From Treponema sp. J25 (lineage in GTDB: Bacteria; Spirochaetota; Spirochaetia; Treponematales; Breznakiellaceae): a DNA stretch of 64,000 nt. This document shows, piece after piece, positions 19,242 through 29,426 of the stretch (position 1 is its first letter; each line of letters starts with the position of its first letter). The stretch covers positions 143,909-207,908 of the forward strand of contig NZ_PTQW01000013.1 in NCBI RefSeq assembly GCF_004343725.1, in the 5' to 3' direction. The translations under genes and the position numbers were made by a program. The notes beneath the pieces were generated by a model that saw nothing but the letters and a program-made list of their open reading frames with translations, was not told the origin of the DNA and made no database searches.

Positions 19242-19270
19242 TTGTATAAAAAAATAAGAATGCTTATAAA
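19242..19270 (+). promoter_or_regulatory. sigma-70 promoter of the first chemoreceptor gene
   Basis: TTGTAT (19242-19247) and TATAAA (19265-19270) are 17 bases apart within the AT-rich divergent region. The leader of about 45 bases contains GGGAGGAAAA just before the ATG at 19322. Confidence 0.65.
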
Positions 19271-19321
19271 AATACATAATTTCTTAAAAAAGGTTAGGTA
19301 AAAATAATCATGGGAGGAAAA

Positions 19322-21403
19322 ATGAAATATTCCATTCGCAAAAAGATGTATCTGTGGCTATTACTGCCTGTCATGGTACTCCTGGCTCTTATTGGTTCGA
19401 TAACCTTTGGAGTAACCCGGCTTATCACCGAAAAAATAATAAAGGATTCGGCCCTTGAAACCGCTGTTCATGCCACCCAGCGGATAGATGTGGTTTTTAA
19501 GAATTACCGAACGCGGGTAGAACAACTTGCGCGGGATCCCCGTATTTCATCTCTGGACTGGAACCGCTTTATGGAAGTAGCGGTAGAAGAAAAGGCCTAT
19601 GATAGCTTCCTGGAGGGACTTATTCTGGTATACCCTGATGGAAGTGCCCGTAGCTCCGATGGTCAGTATTTACAGGTGAATGATAGGGATTACTATCAAG
19701 AAATCTTCTCTCGTCAAAAAAGCGTTGTTATGAGTAATGCTATCATTTCCAAAACATCGGGGAACCCTGTGATTGTTGCAGGAACAGCTATAAAAGATCG
19801 GTATGCCCAGAGTACCAAAGCAATGATAGGTCTCCTCATAGATTTAAATTATCTTTCACGGATTTTTACCCTTACGAGCGATAAAAGTACCACTAATATC
19901 TTAGTAGATGGAAAAGGCCTCATAGTTTACCACCCTGATTCGCAGGTGCGGATGCGTCTTAAGATTACCGAAGCGGATGCGGCTGGCTATCGGGGACTTA
20001 AACTGGTAGGCCGGAGGATGATTAATGGAGAACAGGGGGAAAGTGTTTTTTGGGGACCCGACAAGAAGTTGTATCATATTTTCTTTATGCCCCTAGAAAG
20101 TCTTGCTGGGTGGAGTTATGGCATTATTATTCCTGAAAAAGACCTCTTACAACCGGCAGAGCAAATTCTCTGGTTTGTGGGATTCGCCTTTGTGGGGCTT
20201 TCTTTAGTTCTTGCTTTTCTTATATTTATGGCAAGTGCTTTTGTGAGTAAACCTATCCGAGCAACCAGGGAAGCCATCGAGCTCCTTGCCCAGGGCGAAG
20301 GAGATCTGCGACACCGACTTTCTATTCATACCCAGGATGAACTGGAAGAGATGGGACAAAAATTGAATCTGTTTCTGGATCTTATTCATACGATTGTACG
20401 TTCTGTAAAGATGACCATACAGGAAATGCATACACTGGGAGAAGAATTGCGGGCAAATGCGGTCCAAACTACCGCTGGAGCCCATCAAATTGCCGGTAAT
20501 AGTGCCAATGTGAAGGACCGACTTCTCCAACAGTCCGCTGGTATTACCGAAACACTGGCTACCACTGAGCAGATTTCTCGTAATATTCAATCTTTTTTGC
20601 AGATGATTGAAACCCAGAATAACCATTTGAAAGAGGTTTCCAGGGCTATCGAAGAGGTTGTTGCAAGCATCACGGTGGTAACATTGAAAACTGTCCAGAA
20701 TCACGAAGCGGTTGCTCAGCTTTCGCAGGAAGCTGCTACCGGCAAGGATCTTCTTAACGAAGTAGAAAAACTCATTCTAAGAATTAATCAGACTAGCGAG
20801 AACATGATGGAGGCCAATACGATTATAGCTACTATTGCGAGTCAAACTAATTTGCTCTCCATGAATGCGGCTATAGAGGCGGCTCATGCGGGAGAAGCTG
20901 GAAGGGGTTTTGCGGTGGTGGCCGAGGAAATTCGAAAACTTGCGGAAAATGCTAATGAACAGAGCAAAACTATTGCCCAGGTTCTCCGGACTGTAAAAGA
21001 ACTTATCGAGGCCGCAGTGGAGTACACCGGTCAGGCACAACAGAAGTATGGAGTTATTTTTGAAGGAATTAAAGCGGTGGGGGATCAGGAGTTGGAAGTA
21101 AAAAATGCCATGACCGGTCAAGAACAGGAATCCCGGCAGGTTTTACTTGCGTTAAAAGAATTAAATCATATTACCAGTGAAATCCGCTCTGGTTCAGAAG
21201 AAATTCGGCTGGGAAGCCAGGCGATCTTAGAAGAAATGCGGCGAATTATGCAAGGGACAGCTGAGATTGAGGCTGCCTCAAAAGAAAATGCCGATGGAGC
21301 CAGGGAGATTCTCCAGGCCATGGAACATCTAGAAACCCTGAGTACTCGAAATACGGAAGCTCTTGCTGAACTAGATCAATTGGTCGGAAAGTTTACGGTT
21401 TAA
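19322..21403 (+). CDS. methyl-accepting chemotaxis protein
   Basis: This protein of about 693 residues has TM1 (about 9-32), a dCache-type periplasmic sensor ([25 protein letters not shown]), TM2 (about 278-303), a HAMP domain and a cytoplasmic signalling domain. The conserved hairpin tip reads [41 protein letters not shown], of which the ends lie near residues 500 and 540. It senses an extracellular ligand and controls CheA; the ligand is unknown, though dCache receptors often bind amino acids. The start at 19322 follows GGGAGG; an ATG at 19310 overlaps that site and was not chosen. Confidence 0.94.
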   Translation: MKYSIRKKMYLWLLLPVMVLLALIGSITFGVTRLITEKIIKDSALETAVHATQRIDVVFKNYRTRVEQLARDPRISSLDWNRFMEVAVEEKAYDSFLEGLILVYPDGSARSSDGQYLQVNDRDYYQEIFSRQKSVVMSNAIISKTSGNPVIVAGTAIKDRYAQSTKAMIGLLIDLNYLSRIFTLTSDKSTTNILVDGKGLIVYHPDSQVRMRLKITEADAAGYRGLKLVGRRMINGEQGESVFWGPDKKLYHIFFMPLESLAGWSYGIIIPEKDLLQPAEQILWFVGFAFVGLSLVLAFLIFMASAFVSKPIRATREAIELLAQGEGDLRHRLSIHTQDELEEMGQKLNLFLDLIHTIVRSVKMTIQEMHTLGEELRANAVQTTAGAHQIAGNSANVKDRLLQQSAGITETLATTEQISRNIQSFLQMIETQNNHLKEVSRAIEEVVASITVVTLKTVQNHEAVAQLSQEAATGKDLLNEVEKLILRINQTSENMMEANTIIATIASQTNLLSMNAAIEAAHAGEAGRGFAVVAEEIRKLAENANEQSKTIAQVLRTVKELIEAAVEYTGQAQQKYGVIFEGIKAVGDQELEVKNAMTGQEQESRQVLLALKELNHITSEIRSGSEEIRLGSQAILEEMRRIMQGTAEIEAASKENADGAREILQAMEHLETLSTRNTEALAELDQLVGKFTV

Positions 21404-21543
21404 GATTCAGAAATTGAAGTTCCGGGAGGGCCCTATCGAAAGAGGAAAAAAATGGGCCCCCTCTGAACTCAATATTTTTTGCCAATGCGGCGGTCAGATA
21501 AGAATAAAAACCGAAAAAAAGACACATTTTTTGTCTCTTATCC

Positions 21544-21572
21544 TTGAATACTGATAAGGTGCCTTCTATAAT
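21544..21572 (+). promoter_or_regulatory. sigma-70 promoter of the second chemoreceptor gene
   Basis: TTGAAT (21544-21549) and TATAAT (21567-21572) are separated by 17 bases, a near-consensus arrangement. No sigma-28 pattern typical of late flagellar genes is evident here. Confidence 0.75.
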
Positions 21573-21611
21573 ATAGACAATCATACAAAAACTGTAATGG
21601 AGGCACCTCAT

Positions 21612-23702
21612 ATGAAAGTTAAATTAACAATTCAAAAACGCATGTATTTATTTTTATTGGCTCCTGTTTTTGTGATTCTCTGCGGTGTAGGCTTTTTTTC
21701 TTACTCTACGGCCTTGCAAGCCGATGCTCAGTTAATTACCGATTATACGGGACATATAGCAGAGCATGTACAGGAAAATACGGATGCTTTTTTTGTTACT
21801 TATATTGAACGGGCCCTGCATCTAGCCCGAAACCCCTTTATCGTAAAAATGAATCTGGAAGAAGTTGTTCCCTACCTGGCTCAAGAAAAGGCTCTGGATA
21901 GCAATATGGCAGCCCTTTTTATAGGGCTCCCCGATGGGAGTGTAACCTATTCCGACGGAAACCGTACCAACCTGGCTGAACGGGACTACTACAAGCAGAT
22001 TTTCCAGGAAAAAAAGCCCTTTGTGGTAAGCAATCCCCTTATCTCAAAAAGCACGGGAAAACCGGTCGTTGTTGTGGCAGCGGGGATTTACGAAAAGGGT
22101 GTCTCTACCCCCAAAGGGATTATCGCCTTTTCCCTTGACCTGCAGAAGGTAAGTACTATTACGGAACTTAACCTGGGAGAAGGTATTTATAGCTTTGTAG
22201 CCGACAATAAAGGCACCATTGTGGTGCATCCCAATGCGGGTTTTGTAATGAAGTTGAATCTCCTTACCTCAGAACAGGAAGGCTTCCGAGGGCTTGAGCC
22301 CCTGGCCCAGCGCATGGTTGCTGGAGAAATAGGTATCGGCCGCTATGTAGATAATCAGGGGGTTAAAAAGCTCTTCTTTTTTAGGCCCCTCAAAAGTCTT
22401 CCAGGCTGGAGCTTTGCCATTGTACTTCCCGAACAGGTATTGGTTCGGTCAGCCCAGAGGGTGATGTGGTCAGTGGTTCTCAGTTATGCTGGTCTTGCGA
22501 TGTTGCTCGGCGTGCTTATCTTTATAGTAAGCCGCTTTATCAGTCGTTCGGCCCAGGAGGCCCGCCATGCCGTGGCAGACCTTGCCCGGGGCGAGGGAGA
22601 CCTTACCCGGCGCATCCATATCCGTAGCCGGGATGAACTTGGCGAAATGGCAGAGCATATCAATAAATTTCTGGATCTGGTGCATACTATTGTGACTTCT
22701 ATTCGCACAATCGTAAAAGATATGCGCCTTCTGGGAGAAGAATTGCAGAGCAACACGGTAGAATCGGCGGCCTCTGCAAAGCAAATTGCGGCTAATACCA
22801 AACACATTCAGGATCAACTGATAAGCCAATCCGCAGGGGTAAGCGAAACTTTGGCCACGGTAGAACAGATAAACCGCAATATTCAATCTTTCCTTCAAAT
22901 GATTGAAACCCAGACCACCAGTCTTGGTCAGGCTTCCAGTGCCATCGAAGAAATGGTGGCTAATATCGCATCGGTGGCCCAAAGCATTAATCGAAATCAG
23001 GAAACCCTTCAGAACCTGGTTCGTGATTCGGATCAGGGTAAGGAACTTTTGAATACGGTTGAATCGGTAATCCACGAAATAGAAAAAGCGAGCGAAGGCA
23101 TGATGGAAGCCAATACAATTATAGCTACCATTGCAAGCCAGACCAATTTGCTTTCCATGAATGCGGCTATCGAAGCGGCCCATGCGGGAGAAGCCGGTAA
23201 GGGCTTTGCAGTGGTGGCTGAAGAAATTCGAAAGCTTGCGGAAAATGCGAATGATCAAAGTAAGTCCATCGCCCAGGTACTCCAGAATGTTAAGGACCTG
23301 GTAGAACAGGCGGTTCAGTCTACTACGGAAGCCCAGAACAAAATTGATAGTGTCTTTGTTGGTATTAAGCGGGTAGAAAACCAGGAACTGGAAGTAAAAC
23401 ATGCTATGGATGAGCAACAAGAGGGGTCTCAACAGGTTCTGGAAGCTATGAAAGAGCTTAACCATATTACCAGTGAAATTCGATCGGGTTCGGAAGAAAT
23501 TCGTATTGGAAGCCAGACCATCCTTGAAGAAATGGGGCGCCTTATGAAAGGAACCCAGGATATCGAAGAAGCTACCCATGAGATGGCCCGGGGCTCCGAT
23601 GAAATTGCCCAGGCCATGGAGCACATCAGTGGCCTTACGGGTAAAAACACCGAGGCCCTCCATCGTCTGGATAGTCTTGTGGCAAAGTTTAAGATAGAAT
23701 AA
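21612..23702 (+). CDS. methyl-accepting chemotaxis protein
   Basis: This protein of about 696 residues is a close paralogue of the chemoreceptor just upstream: TM1 near 10-31, a dCache-type sensor ([28 protein letters not shown]), TM2 near 283-305, HAMP, and an MCP signalling tip with [20 protein letters not shown]. The cytoplasmic parts are far more alike than the sensor parts, which suggests duplication followed by ligand change. The ATG at 21612 has GGAGG at 21599-21603. It has its own strong promoter. Confidence 0.94.
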   Translation: MKVKLTIQKRMYLFLLAPVFVILCGVGFFSYSTALQADAQLITDYTGHIAEHVQENTDAFFVTYIERALHLARNPFIVKMNLEEVVPYLAQEKALDSNMAALFIGLPDGSVTYSDGNRTNLAERDYYKQIFQEKKPFVVSNPLISKSTGKPVVVVAAGIYEKGVSTPKGIIAFSLDLQKVSTITELNLGEGIYSFVADNKGTIVVHPNAGFVMKLNLLTSEQEGFRGLEPLAQRMVAGEIGIGRYVDNQGVKKLFFFRPLKSLPGWSFAIVLPEQVLVRSAQRVMWSVVLSYAGLAMLLGVLIFIVSRFISRSAQEARHAVADLARGEGDLTRRIHIRSRDELGEMAEHINKFLDLVHTIVTSIRTIVKDMRLLGEELQSNTVESAASAKQIAANTKHIQDQLISQSAGVSETLATVEQINRNIQSFLQMIETQTTSLGQASSAIEEMVANIASVAQSINRNQETLQNLVRDSDQGKELLNTVESVIHEIEKASEGMMEANTIIATIASQTNLLSMNAAIEAAHAGEAGKGFAVVAEEIRKLAENANDQSKSIAQVLQNVKDLVEQAVQSTTEAQNKIDSVFVGIKRVENQELEVKHAMDEQQEGSQQVLEAMKELNHITSEIRSGSEEIRIGSQTILEEMGRLMKGTQDIEEATHEMARGSDEIAQAMEHISGLTGKNTEALHRLDSLVAKFKIE

Positions 23703-23786
23703 GAGGGGAGCATACAGGATAGGGAAGAGGGGCGGGGCTCTCCAGGGGCCCCTAGAAACAAATCCCGGGGGTAGGGCCTTTTCGGT

Positions 23787-24485
23787 ATGATTTATCTCGT
23801 GGAAGACAATCCGCAGATTCGAGAAGTGGTCAGTGAGTACTTAAAAATAAAAGAGTATCAGGTCCGGGAATTCGAGGGGGTCTCGGGGGTTCTAGAATCG
23901 ATGCAACAGCACCGGCCAGACCTTTGTATTCTTGATGTGGCCCTTCCTGATGGCAATGGATTTGCCTTGGCAAAAGCGATACGGCAACAATATCCAGGGG
24001 TGCCTTTTATTTTTCTTACTGCCCGGGAAAGTGAATCCGACAGGATCCTTGGTTTTGAAATTGGCGCTGACGATTATGTGGTAAAACCCTTTTCACCCCG
24101 GGAACTGGTCTTACGGGTAGAAGCGATACTTCGGCGTTCTCAATCTCAGAAAGGGAATCAGGGAGCCCGTACCCGCTGGTATCTGGAAAGCGATGTTCTG
24201 GAAATTGATGAGGTTAGCCAAAAGGTGTTGATAAATGGCTCGGAGTGTCTTCTTACCAGTGCGGAGTGGAAAATCCTTTCTTATTTGGGCCGGCATCCTG
24301 GCCAGGTGTTTTCCCGGGAGCAGCTCTTGGGGGCCTGCCTTGAGTATTATTATACGGGCTCGGAACGAACAATCGATACCCATATCAAAAATATTCGGCA
24401 CAAATTGGGAAAAGAAGGATGGATAGAAACTCGCCGGGGCTTTGGGTATCGCTTTGCCGGTAAGGTGGCGGACTCCTCTCAATGA
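23787..24485 (+). CDS. OmpR-family response regulator
   Basis: This 232-residue regulator has a receiver domain (acidic ED at 6-7, phospho-acceptor Asp50 in LCILDVALPDGNG, Lys in DYVVKPFSPREL) and a winged-helix DNA-binding domain of the OmpR/PhoB type (about 130-228, with TIDTHIKNIRHKLG and ETRRGFGYRF). It overlaps the kinase gene by four bases (ATGA), so the two form one two-component system. The target is not known; the Fe-S membrane genes immediately downstream are candidates. Confidence 0.93.
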   Translation: MIYLVEDNPQIREVVSEYLKIKEYQVREFEGVSGVLESMQQHRPDLCILDVALPDGNGFALAKAIRQQYPGVPFIFLTARESESDRILGFEIGADDYVVKPFSPRELVLRVEAILRRSQSQKGNQGARTRWYLESDVLEIDEVSQKVLINGSECLLTSAEWKILSYLGRHPGQVFSREQLLGACLEYYYTGSERTIDTHIKNIRHKLGKEGWIETRRGFGYRFAGKVADSSQ

Positions 24486-25906
24486 AAAGGTTCTCTTTTA
24501 AACTCAGTGGTAGGATTTTTCAAAGGGTTCCCCGCTTAAAAGGCAAGAGTCTGTTCATTCAAACCTTGTTGGGTTTTTCCGTTGCCAGCCTTATGGTACT
24601 GGGACTTTTTACCCTCCTGCTTTCCTGGGGGATTTCTTCCTCCGTAAAAGGATGGAACGAATCGGTAAATGCCTCCATTCGACGGGATACCCGGGACCTT
24701 CTCGAAAACCTATATCGTACTAAGGGCCTTCTTACAACGGTAGATATCGAACATGCGGTAGCACCACTTATCAATCCAAATATTTACCTCTATGTAGAAG
24801 ATGCCCTAGGAAATCTTTTATACCTCTATCGGCAAGGTGAGCAAATACGGCCAGGTTCAGATCCGGGACAGGGGAAGAATTTCTTACGCCGTCACGGAAA
24901 TACTGTTACGCTTGAAACCCTCGATATTCAGGGAAAGATTGTCGCCCGTTTTGCCGCTGGGACCTTTGGGTTTAATGCATCTGAATCGAATGCCCGTTTT
25001 TTATCTACCCTGACCCAAACCCTCTGGATAGGATTGGGAATATCTCTTGGGATATCTCTGGGTATCGCCTATGGTTTTTCAAGAATCCTGGCCCGTCAGG
25101 GGCGTATTGTGGCCCAGGGGTTAATTGCGATCAAAGCAGGCAAGCGGGATGTTACTTTCCCTGCTGATCTGGTAGAGGAACTCCATACAATTGCCCAAAC
25201 GGCTCAGCAACTACAAGAGCGGTTAACCAGGGAAGAGGACCTCCGTAAGCAATGGACCGCTGATATTGCCCATGACCTGCGAACCCCTCTTAGTAGTTTA
25301 CGCGGCCAGTTAGAAGGGATTATTGATGGGGTATTACCTGTAAGTAACGAACGGCTCTCCCATCTTTACCATGAAGTATTGCGGCTCCAGCAATTGGTTC
25401 AGGATCTTGCAGAGCTGAGCCGGATAGAGGCTCCTGAATTTAAGCCCCAGTACCACACCATTCACTGTGAATCCCTTTTTTCCGAACTTCTTTCCCGCTT
25501 TGATATTCCTGCCCGCGAAAGGGGTTTTACTCTTACCGGAAAATGGGACCTTCCTTCTTTTGAAGGGGATGAAAAACTTCTTCTTCGTGCTTTAAGTAAT
25601 CTTGTACATAATGCCCTTCTCTATGGTACGCCGGGACTACTTCAGCTATTTTTTACTAAAGAAAAGGAGGGAATTTCTATTTCCGTTTGTAATCAGGGGA
25701 CTATCGCAGAGGAGCATATTCCATACCTTTTTCAACGTTCTTACCGGGCCGATGCCGCCCGGAGAACTGAAGGTTCCGGTTTGGGGCTTGCGATTGTAAA
25801 GGCTGTGGCGCAAGCCCATGGAGGAACCGTGGAATTTAAAAATACTCCCCAAGGAACCAGTGTGTTTACCCTCTATCTTCACAAAAAAAACACAGAATCT
25901 CCCTAA
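24482..25906 (+). CDS. sensor histidine kinase
   Basis: This 474-residue kinase has TM1 near 29-52, a periplasmic region of roughly 120 residues, TM2 near 177-200, a HAMP-like segment, and HisKA plus HATPase domains. The phospho-accepting His264 lies in TADIAHDLRTPL, the N box is ALSNLVHNALLYG and the G2 region is RRTEGSGLGLAIVKAVAQAHGG. It is the partner of the OmpR-type regulator encoded upstream. The stimulus is unknown. TTGAAACC-like motifs for haem or flavin are absent, so a periplasmic signal is likely. Confidence 0.93.
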   Translation: MKRFSFKLSGRIFQRVPRLKGKSLFIQTLLGFSVASLMVLGLFTLLLSWGISSSVKGWNESVNASIRRDTRDLLENLYRTKGLLTTVDIEHAVAPLINPNIYLYVEDALGNLLYLYRQGEQIRPGSDPGQGKNFLRRHGNTVTLETLDIQGKIVARFAAGTFGFNASESNARFLSTLTQTLWIGLGISLGISLGIAYGFSRILARQGRIVAQGLIAIKAGKRDVTFPADLVEELHTIAQTAQQLQERLTREEDLRKQWTADIAHDLRTPLSSLRGQLEGIIDGVLPVSNERLSHLYHEVLRLQQLVQDLAELSRIEAPEFKPQYHTIHCESLFSELLSRFDIPARERGFTLTGKWDLPSFEGDEKLLLRALSNLVHNALLYGTPGLLQLFFTKEKEGISISVCNQGTIAEEHIPYLFQRSYRADAARRTEGSGLGLAIVKAVAQAHGGTVEFKNTPQGTSVFTLYLHKKNTESP

Positions 25907-25995
25907 AAATTTGCATAAGCAGATAATACAATTAACATGAAAAGCCAAACAGGGCGATTTTTATACAGCCTTGTTAATTTTGGGGAGGTGCTGAT

Positions 25996-26877
25996 ATGCC
26001 AGCAAAGAAAAAGGGCGTGGCTTCAAAACTACGGTTGGGAATTCAACTCATGTTTTTGCTTCTTATTACGCTTATTAGCGTGAACCATGGATTGTCTGAA
26101 ACGGGAATCCAAATTCCCTTTATAGGTAATCCATCGTTACATGGGATTTGTCCCTTTGGTGGAGTGGTGTCTCTCTATCAACTTGTTACCACGGGGAGTC
26201 TTGTACAAAAAGTACATGAAGCTTCAGTAGTGCTCATGGCTCTTGTGTTCTTCCTGGCTGTTCTTTTTGGTCCCGTATTTTGTGGCTGGGTATGTCCCAT
26301 GGGGACGGTGCAGGAACTTATCGGTAAACTGGGAAAAAAGCTCTTTAAGAAACGGTATAATCATTTTGTTCCCTCTCGTCTGGATGGTTACCTCCGGTTC
26401 TTACGGTACGGCGTATTGGTGTGGGTTGTGTATGTTACGGCCACTTCCATGAAACTGGTGTTTTCTGATGTGGATCCCTATTACGCTCTTTTTAACTTCT
26501 GGACCGGTGAAGTGCCCCTTACGGCGTTGATTATCCTGGGGCTTACTTTAATAGCCTCTCTTTTTATTGAACGGCCCTTCTGTAAGTATGCCTGTCCCTA
26601 CGGCGCCCTCCTGGGAATTTTTAATATCTTCCGTATTTTTGGAATTAAACGGAATCAGAATACCTGTATTAACTGTAAGGCCTGCGATCGGGCATGTCCC
26701 ATGAACATATCTGTTTCTACGAGTACAACCGTTCGTCACCATCAGTGTATTACCTGTCTTCAGTGCACCTCTGAAACGGCCTGTCCTGTGCCTGCTACGG
26801 TAGAACTTATGGCAGGGAATTTTTCTTTAGAAGCCAAGGGGGCGCAAAAAGTGTCCACAGAAGGGGGTGCCCAATGA
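25996..26877 (+). CDS. NapH/YccM-like membrane protein with 4Fe-4S ferredoxin domains
   Basis: This 293-residue protein has about five membrane helices, two membrane-adjacent CxxxCP motifs (FCGWVCPMGTVQE near 95 and FCKYACPYGALLG near 195), and a C-terminal ferredoxin region with CINCKACDRACPMN and CITCLQC..ETACP. This is the NapH/YccM/NosR-like architecture used to pass electrons between membrane donors and periplasmic acceptors. The gene is preceded by a two-component system and overlaps by ATGA with a membrane-anchored protein of unknown function, which is probably its partner. Confidence 0.88.
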   Translation: MPAKKKGVASKLRLGIQLMFLLLITLISVNHGLSETGIQIPFIGNPSLHGICPFGGVVSLYQLVTTGSLVQKVHEASVVLMALVFFLAVLFGPVFCGWVCPMGTVQELIGKLGKKLFKKRYNHFVPSRLDGYLRFLRYGVLVWVVYVTATSMKLVFSDVDPYYALFNFWTGEVPLTALIILGLTLIASLFIERPFCKYACPYGALLGIFNIFRIFGIKRNQNTCINCKACDRACPMNISVSTSTTVRHHQCITCLQCTSETACPVPATVELMAGNFSLEAKGAQKVSTEGGAQ

Positions 26878-27812
26878 AGGTTTTTGTAAAATCATACGTG
26901 TTGGTGGGAATTATAGTTGGAACCCTAGTAATCGGTATAGGAGGGGCTAAAGCCCTCGGGTGGTGGATTACGGCTTCGCAAAAGGTGGCCAAGAAGATCA
27001 CCACCGGGGATTTTGCGGGAATGAGTGACCCCGCGGATCTTCGAGGATCCTATACCTTTGCGGATATGGAAAAAAATTATGGGGTCCCTGTTTCTGTTCT
27101 TGCCCAGGCTTTTGGATATACCGATGTGCCTGATCCTTCTCTCATTAAAGCAAAGGATATTGAAGGCCGCTATGGAACCATGGGAGATAAGGAAATTGGT
27201 ACCGATTCGGTGCGGCTCTTTGTTGCCCTGTATACGGGTATCCCGTACACTCCAAAAGAAGAAAGTACCGGTATCCTGGATACGGCGATAAAGGTGCTCC
27301 GGGACTTAAGTAAGCTTACGGATGAACAAATAGCCCAGCTACAACCCCGCCTGGTGGTTACCCAGGAGCAGAACACTGAATCGCCCGCCTCTGCGAGCGA
27401 TCCAAAGGTTCCTGAAACTAAAACGTCCGATTCAGGAGAAACGGGGGTCCCTCAGAAAGTGCCTGCGGCAACCACCAATGTTGACCAAACTCAACCGGTT
27501 GCGGCCACCAAAGGAACGGGTTCGGATGGACAAAGTGTATCTTCTACTGCAGTATCGAATTCCCAGACTCAGCGAACCTCCCCTGCTACCGAAGCAACCC
27601 ATACACCCCTTCCCCAGACAAGCTCAGAAAATCTTATTCGGGGAAAAACTACCTTTGCAGAGGTTTTAGCCTGGGGTGTTTCAAAAGCTCAAATAGAGCA
27701 GGTGTTGGGTAAACCGATGCCACCCGAACAAACGGTTATTCGGGATTGGTGCCTTGCGGAAGGACTGGAATTCAGTACTGTCCGGGATGCGCTACAAAAA
27801 TTAAAACCTTAG
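26874..27812 (+). CDS. membrane-anchored protein of unknown function, partner of the Fe-S protein
   Basis: This 312-residue protein has one N-terminal helix (about 5-30), then a domain that reads GSYTFADMEKNYGVPVSVLAQ...IEGRYG (about 58-105), a Ser/Thr/Pro/Gln-rich linker (about 160-245), and a shorter second unit, GKTTFAEVLAWGVSKAQIEQVLG (about 255-277). The two T-F-A-[DE] units look like copies of a small helical repeat. I do not recognise a function. The ATGA overlap with the NapH-like gene implies a joint role in electron transfer, perhaps as an extracytoplasmic structural subunit. Confidence 0.75.
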   Translation: MKVFVKSYVLVGIIVGTLVIGIGGAKALGWWITASQKVAKKITTGDFAGMSDPADLRGSYTFADMEKNYGVPVSVLAQAFGYTDVPDPSLIKAKDIEGRYGTMGDKEIGTDSVRLFVALYTGIPYTPKEESTGILDTAIKVLRDLSKLTDEQIAQLQPRLVVTQEQNTESPASASDPKVPETKTSDSGETGVPQKVPAATTNVDQTQPVAATKGTGSDGQSVSSTAVSNSQTQRTSPATEATHTPLPQTSSENLIRGKTTFAEVLAWGVSKAQIEQVLGKPMPPEQTVIRDWCLAEGLEFSTVRDALQKLKP

Positions 27813-27874
27813 GGAAGGGAAAGACTGGGTTTTATCTTTAAAATAACTTAATAACTTACATTACTCCCATGTAA

Positions 27875-27911
27875 CCCCAGGGCGTTTGTGCCGCTGGGGA
27901 TTTTCTTAATG
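27875..27911 (+). terminator. probable rho-independent terminator
   Basis: CCCCAG (27875-27880) and CTGGGG (27894-27899) form a stem with an inner GGC/GCC, followed by ATTTTCTT. A small hairpin TTACAT/ATGTAA precedes it. The remaining bases to 28071 contain a weak second hairpin (GGAC...GTCC then TTTTT near 27912-27960) and presumably the promoter of the MFS gene, which I cannot place. Confidence 0.65.
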
Positions 27912-28071
27912 GGACGATTCTTTGAAGAAGGGCCCCCGTTAAAGTGAAAGAGTCCTTTTTGTGTCTTGTTGCCGCCGCTGGGGTGTTTATCTGGGTGGTT
28001 TGTATAGAAAAACATAAAAAACCTGTGATACAGTTACACAACGTATTTCCTAATTTTGTGGAGGACCTATC

Positions 28072-29298
28072 ATGAAATCAGAGAAAGAACCCATATTAGA
28101 CAAGAAAATGGCGATTCTGTTTATAGTTCTTTTCGGCGTGATAAGCCTTTTTGCGGATATGAACTATGAGGGTGGCCGCAGTGTGGTGGGCCAGTACCTT
28201 AAACTCCTGGGAACCAGTGCCTTTGCCCTGGGGCTTGCGGCGGGCCTTGGAGAATTTGTGGGATATGCCCTCCGGTTTGTCTCTGGTTCTATCGCCGATA
28301 AAACAAGGAAATACTGGCTTTTAATCATCCTGGGGTATACCATCGGCCTTACCTCTCTTCCTATGATGGCCTTTTTTAGTGGCTGGCAACTGGCTATTAT
28401 CTTCCTTTTTTTAGAGAGGGTAGGCAAGGCCATTCGTAAGCCCGCGGTAGATGCGGTGCTTTCCTTTGCCTCTAAACAGACCGGCAGTGGTTTCGGGTTT
28501 GGACTCCACGAAGCCATGGACCAGTTAGGGGCTTTCCTGGGGCCAGCCCTTTTTTCTCTTCTTTTGTTTACCACAAAAAACGGAGAGTCCCTAGCGGGAT
28601 ACCGAAAAGGGCTACTCCTATTGTTTATTCCGGCGGGTATTGCGGTAGGAACCGCCATAGTGGCCCGTTTTTTGTTCCCCCATCCTCAAAAATTTGAATT
28701 AAAAACGGTCCGATCCGTCTTAGGGACAACCGGTTACAGTCGGGAATACTGGATTATTGTGGCGGCGGCGGCCCTCTTAGCTATGGGAATCACCGACTTT
28801 CCCCTTATTGGGCTTCACCTTAAAAAGACGAATGGTTTTGTGGAAGAGGCCATACCTCTTTTGTATGCCGGGGCCATGGCAGTGGATGCGGCGGCGGCCA
28901 TCGTGTTTGGGTTCCTCTATGATCGTTTTGGATTGAAAGCCCTTTTAGGGCTCTTTGTGGTAGAAGTGTTTACCGCTCCTCTTATTTTTATGGGGAATAT
29001 TCCGCTTATTCTGGCAGGTATGGTGTTGTGGGGAATCAGTGTGGGAACCCAGGAATCGATTCTGAGGGCCGCCATTGGCGATTGGGTTGATGAATCGGTT
29101 CGAGGGAGGGCGTATGGGCTCTTTCATACGGTGTTTGGATTTTTCTGGTTTGTGGGAAGCGCCATTATTGGGGTCTTCTATGACCTCTGGGGTGCCTTAC
29201 CACTGGTGATTTTCTCGGTGATAACCCAACTGGGGGCCCTGGTGTTGTTCAGTATGTTGTTAGTGTATAGGAAAAAAAACCAGGGAGCAGGAAAATAA
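28072..29298 (+). CDS. MFS transporter
   Basis: This 408-residue protein has about twelve hydrophobic helices in two halves and the major facilitator loop motif GSIADKTRKYWLL (about 67-79) between TM2 and TM3, with a second copy-like FGFLYDRFG (about 281-289). The N terminus is short and charged, and GTGGAGG precedes the ATG. The substrate is not predictable; the GRSVVGQYLKLLG and FGLHEAMDQLGAFLGP segments suggest one of the poorly characterised MFS groups related to drug efflux. Confidence 0.88.
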   Translation: MKSEKEPILDKKMAILFIVLFGVISLFADMNYEGGRSVVGQYLKLLGTSAFALGLAAGLGEFVGYALRFVSGSIADKTRKYWLLIILGYTIGLTSLPMMAFFSGWQLAIIFLFLERVGKAIRKPAVDAVLSFASKQTGSGFGFGLHEAMDQLGAFLGPALFSLLLFTTKNGESLAGYRKGLLLLFIPAGIAVGTAIVARFLFPHPQKFELKTVRSVLGTTGYSREYWIIVAAAALLAMGITDFPLIGLHLKKTNGFVEEAIPLLYAGAMAVDAAAAIVFGFLYDRFGLKALLGLFVVEVFTAPLIFMGNIPLILAGMVLWGISVGTQESILRAAIGDWVDESVRGRAYGLFHTVFGFFWFVGSAIIGVFYDLWGALPLVIFSVITQLGALVLFSMLLVYRKKNQGAGK

Positions 29299-29311
29299 TC
29301 CTCCTTCCATA

Positions 29312-29335
29312 GACGGGGCCGCGACTGGCCCCGTC
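29312..29335 (+). terminator. GC-rich hairpin after the MFS gene
   Basis: GACGGGGCC (29312-29320) pairs with GGCCCCGTC (29327-29335) around a six-base loop. No T run follows, so it may be only a partial terminator between the convergent genes. Confidence 0.5.
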
Positions 29336-29426
29336 CTAGGCTCTGAGGGCCCGCCGGCCCTTACGGAAAAAGAGCCAGGGCTGAGCGCCTTTGGGGCTTG
29401 AGGATCATGGCTAACACTCTCCGTAG

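Noticed and set aside
22470..23663. 397-codon minus-strand frame opposite the second chemoreceptor gene
   Set aside because: Antisense to a conserved MCP; product is rich in Phe, His and Asn as expected from a shadow, with no motif.
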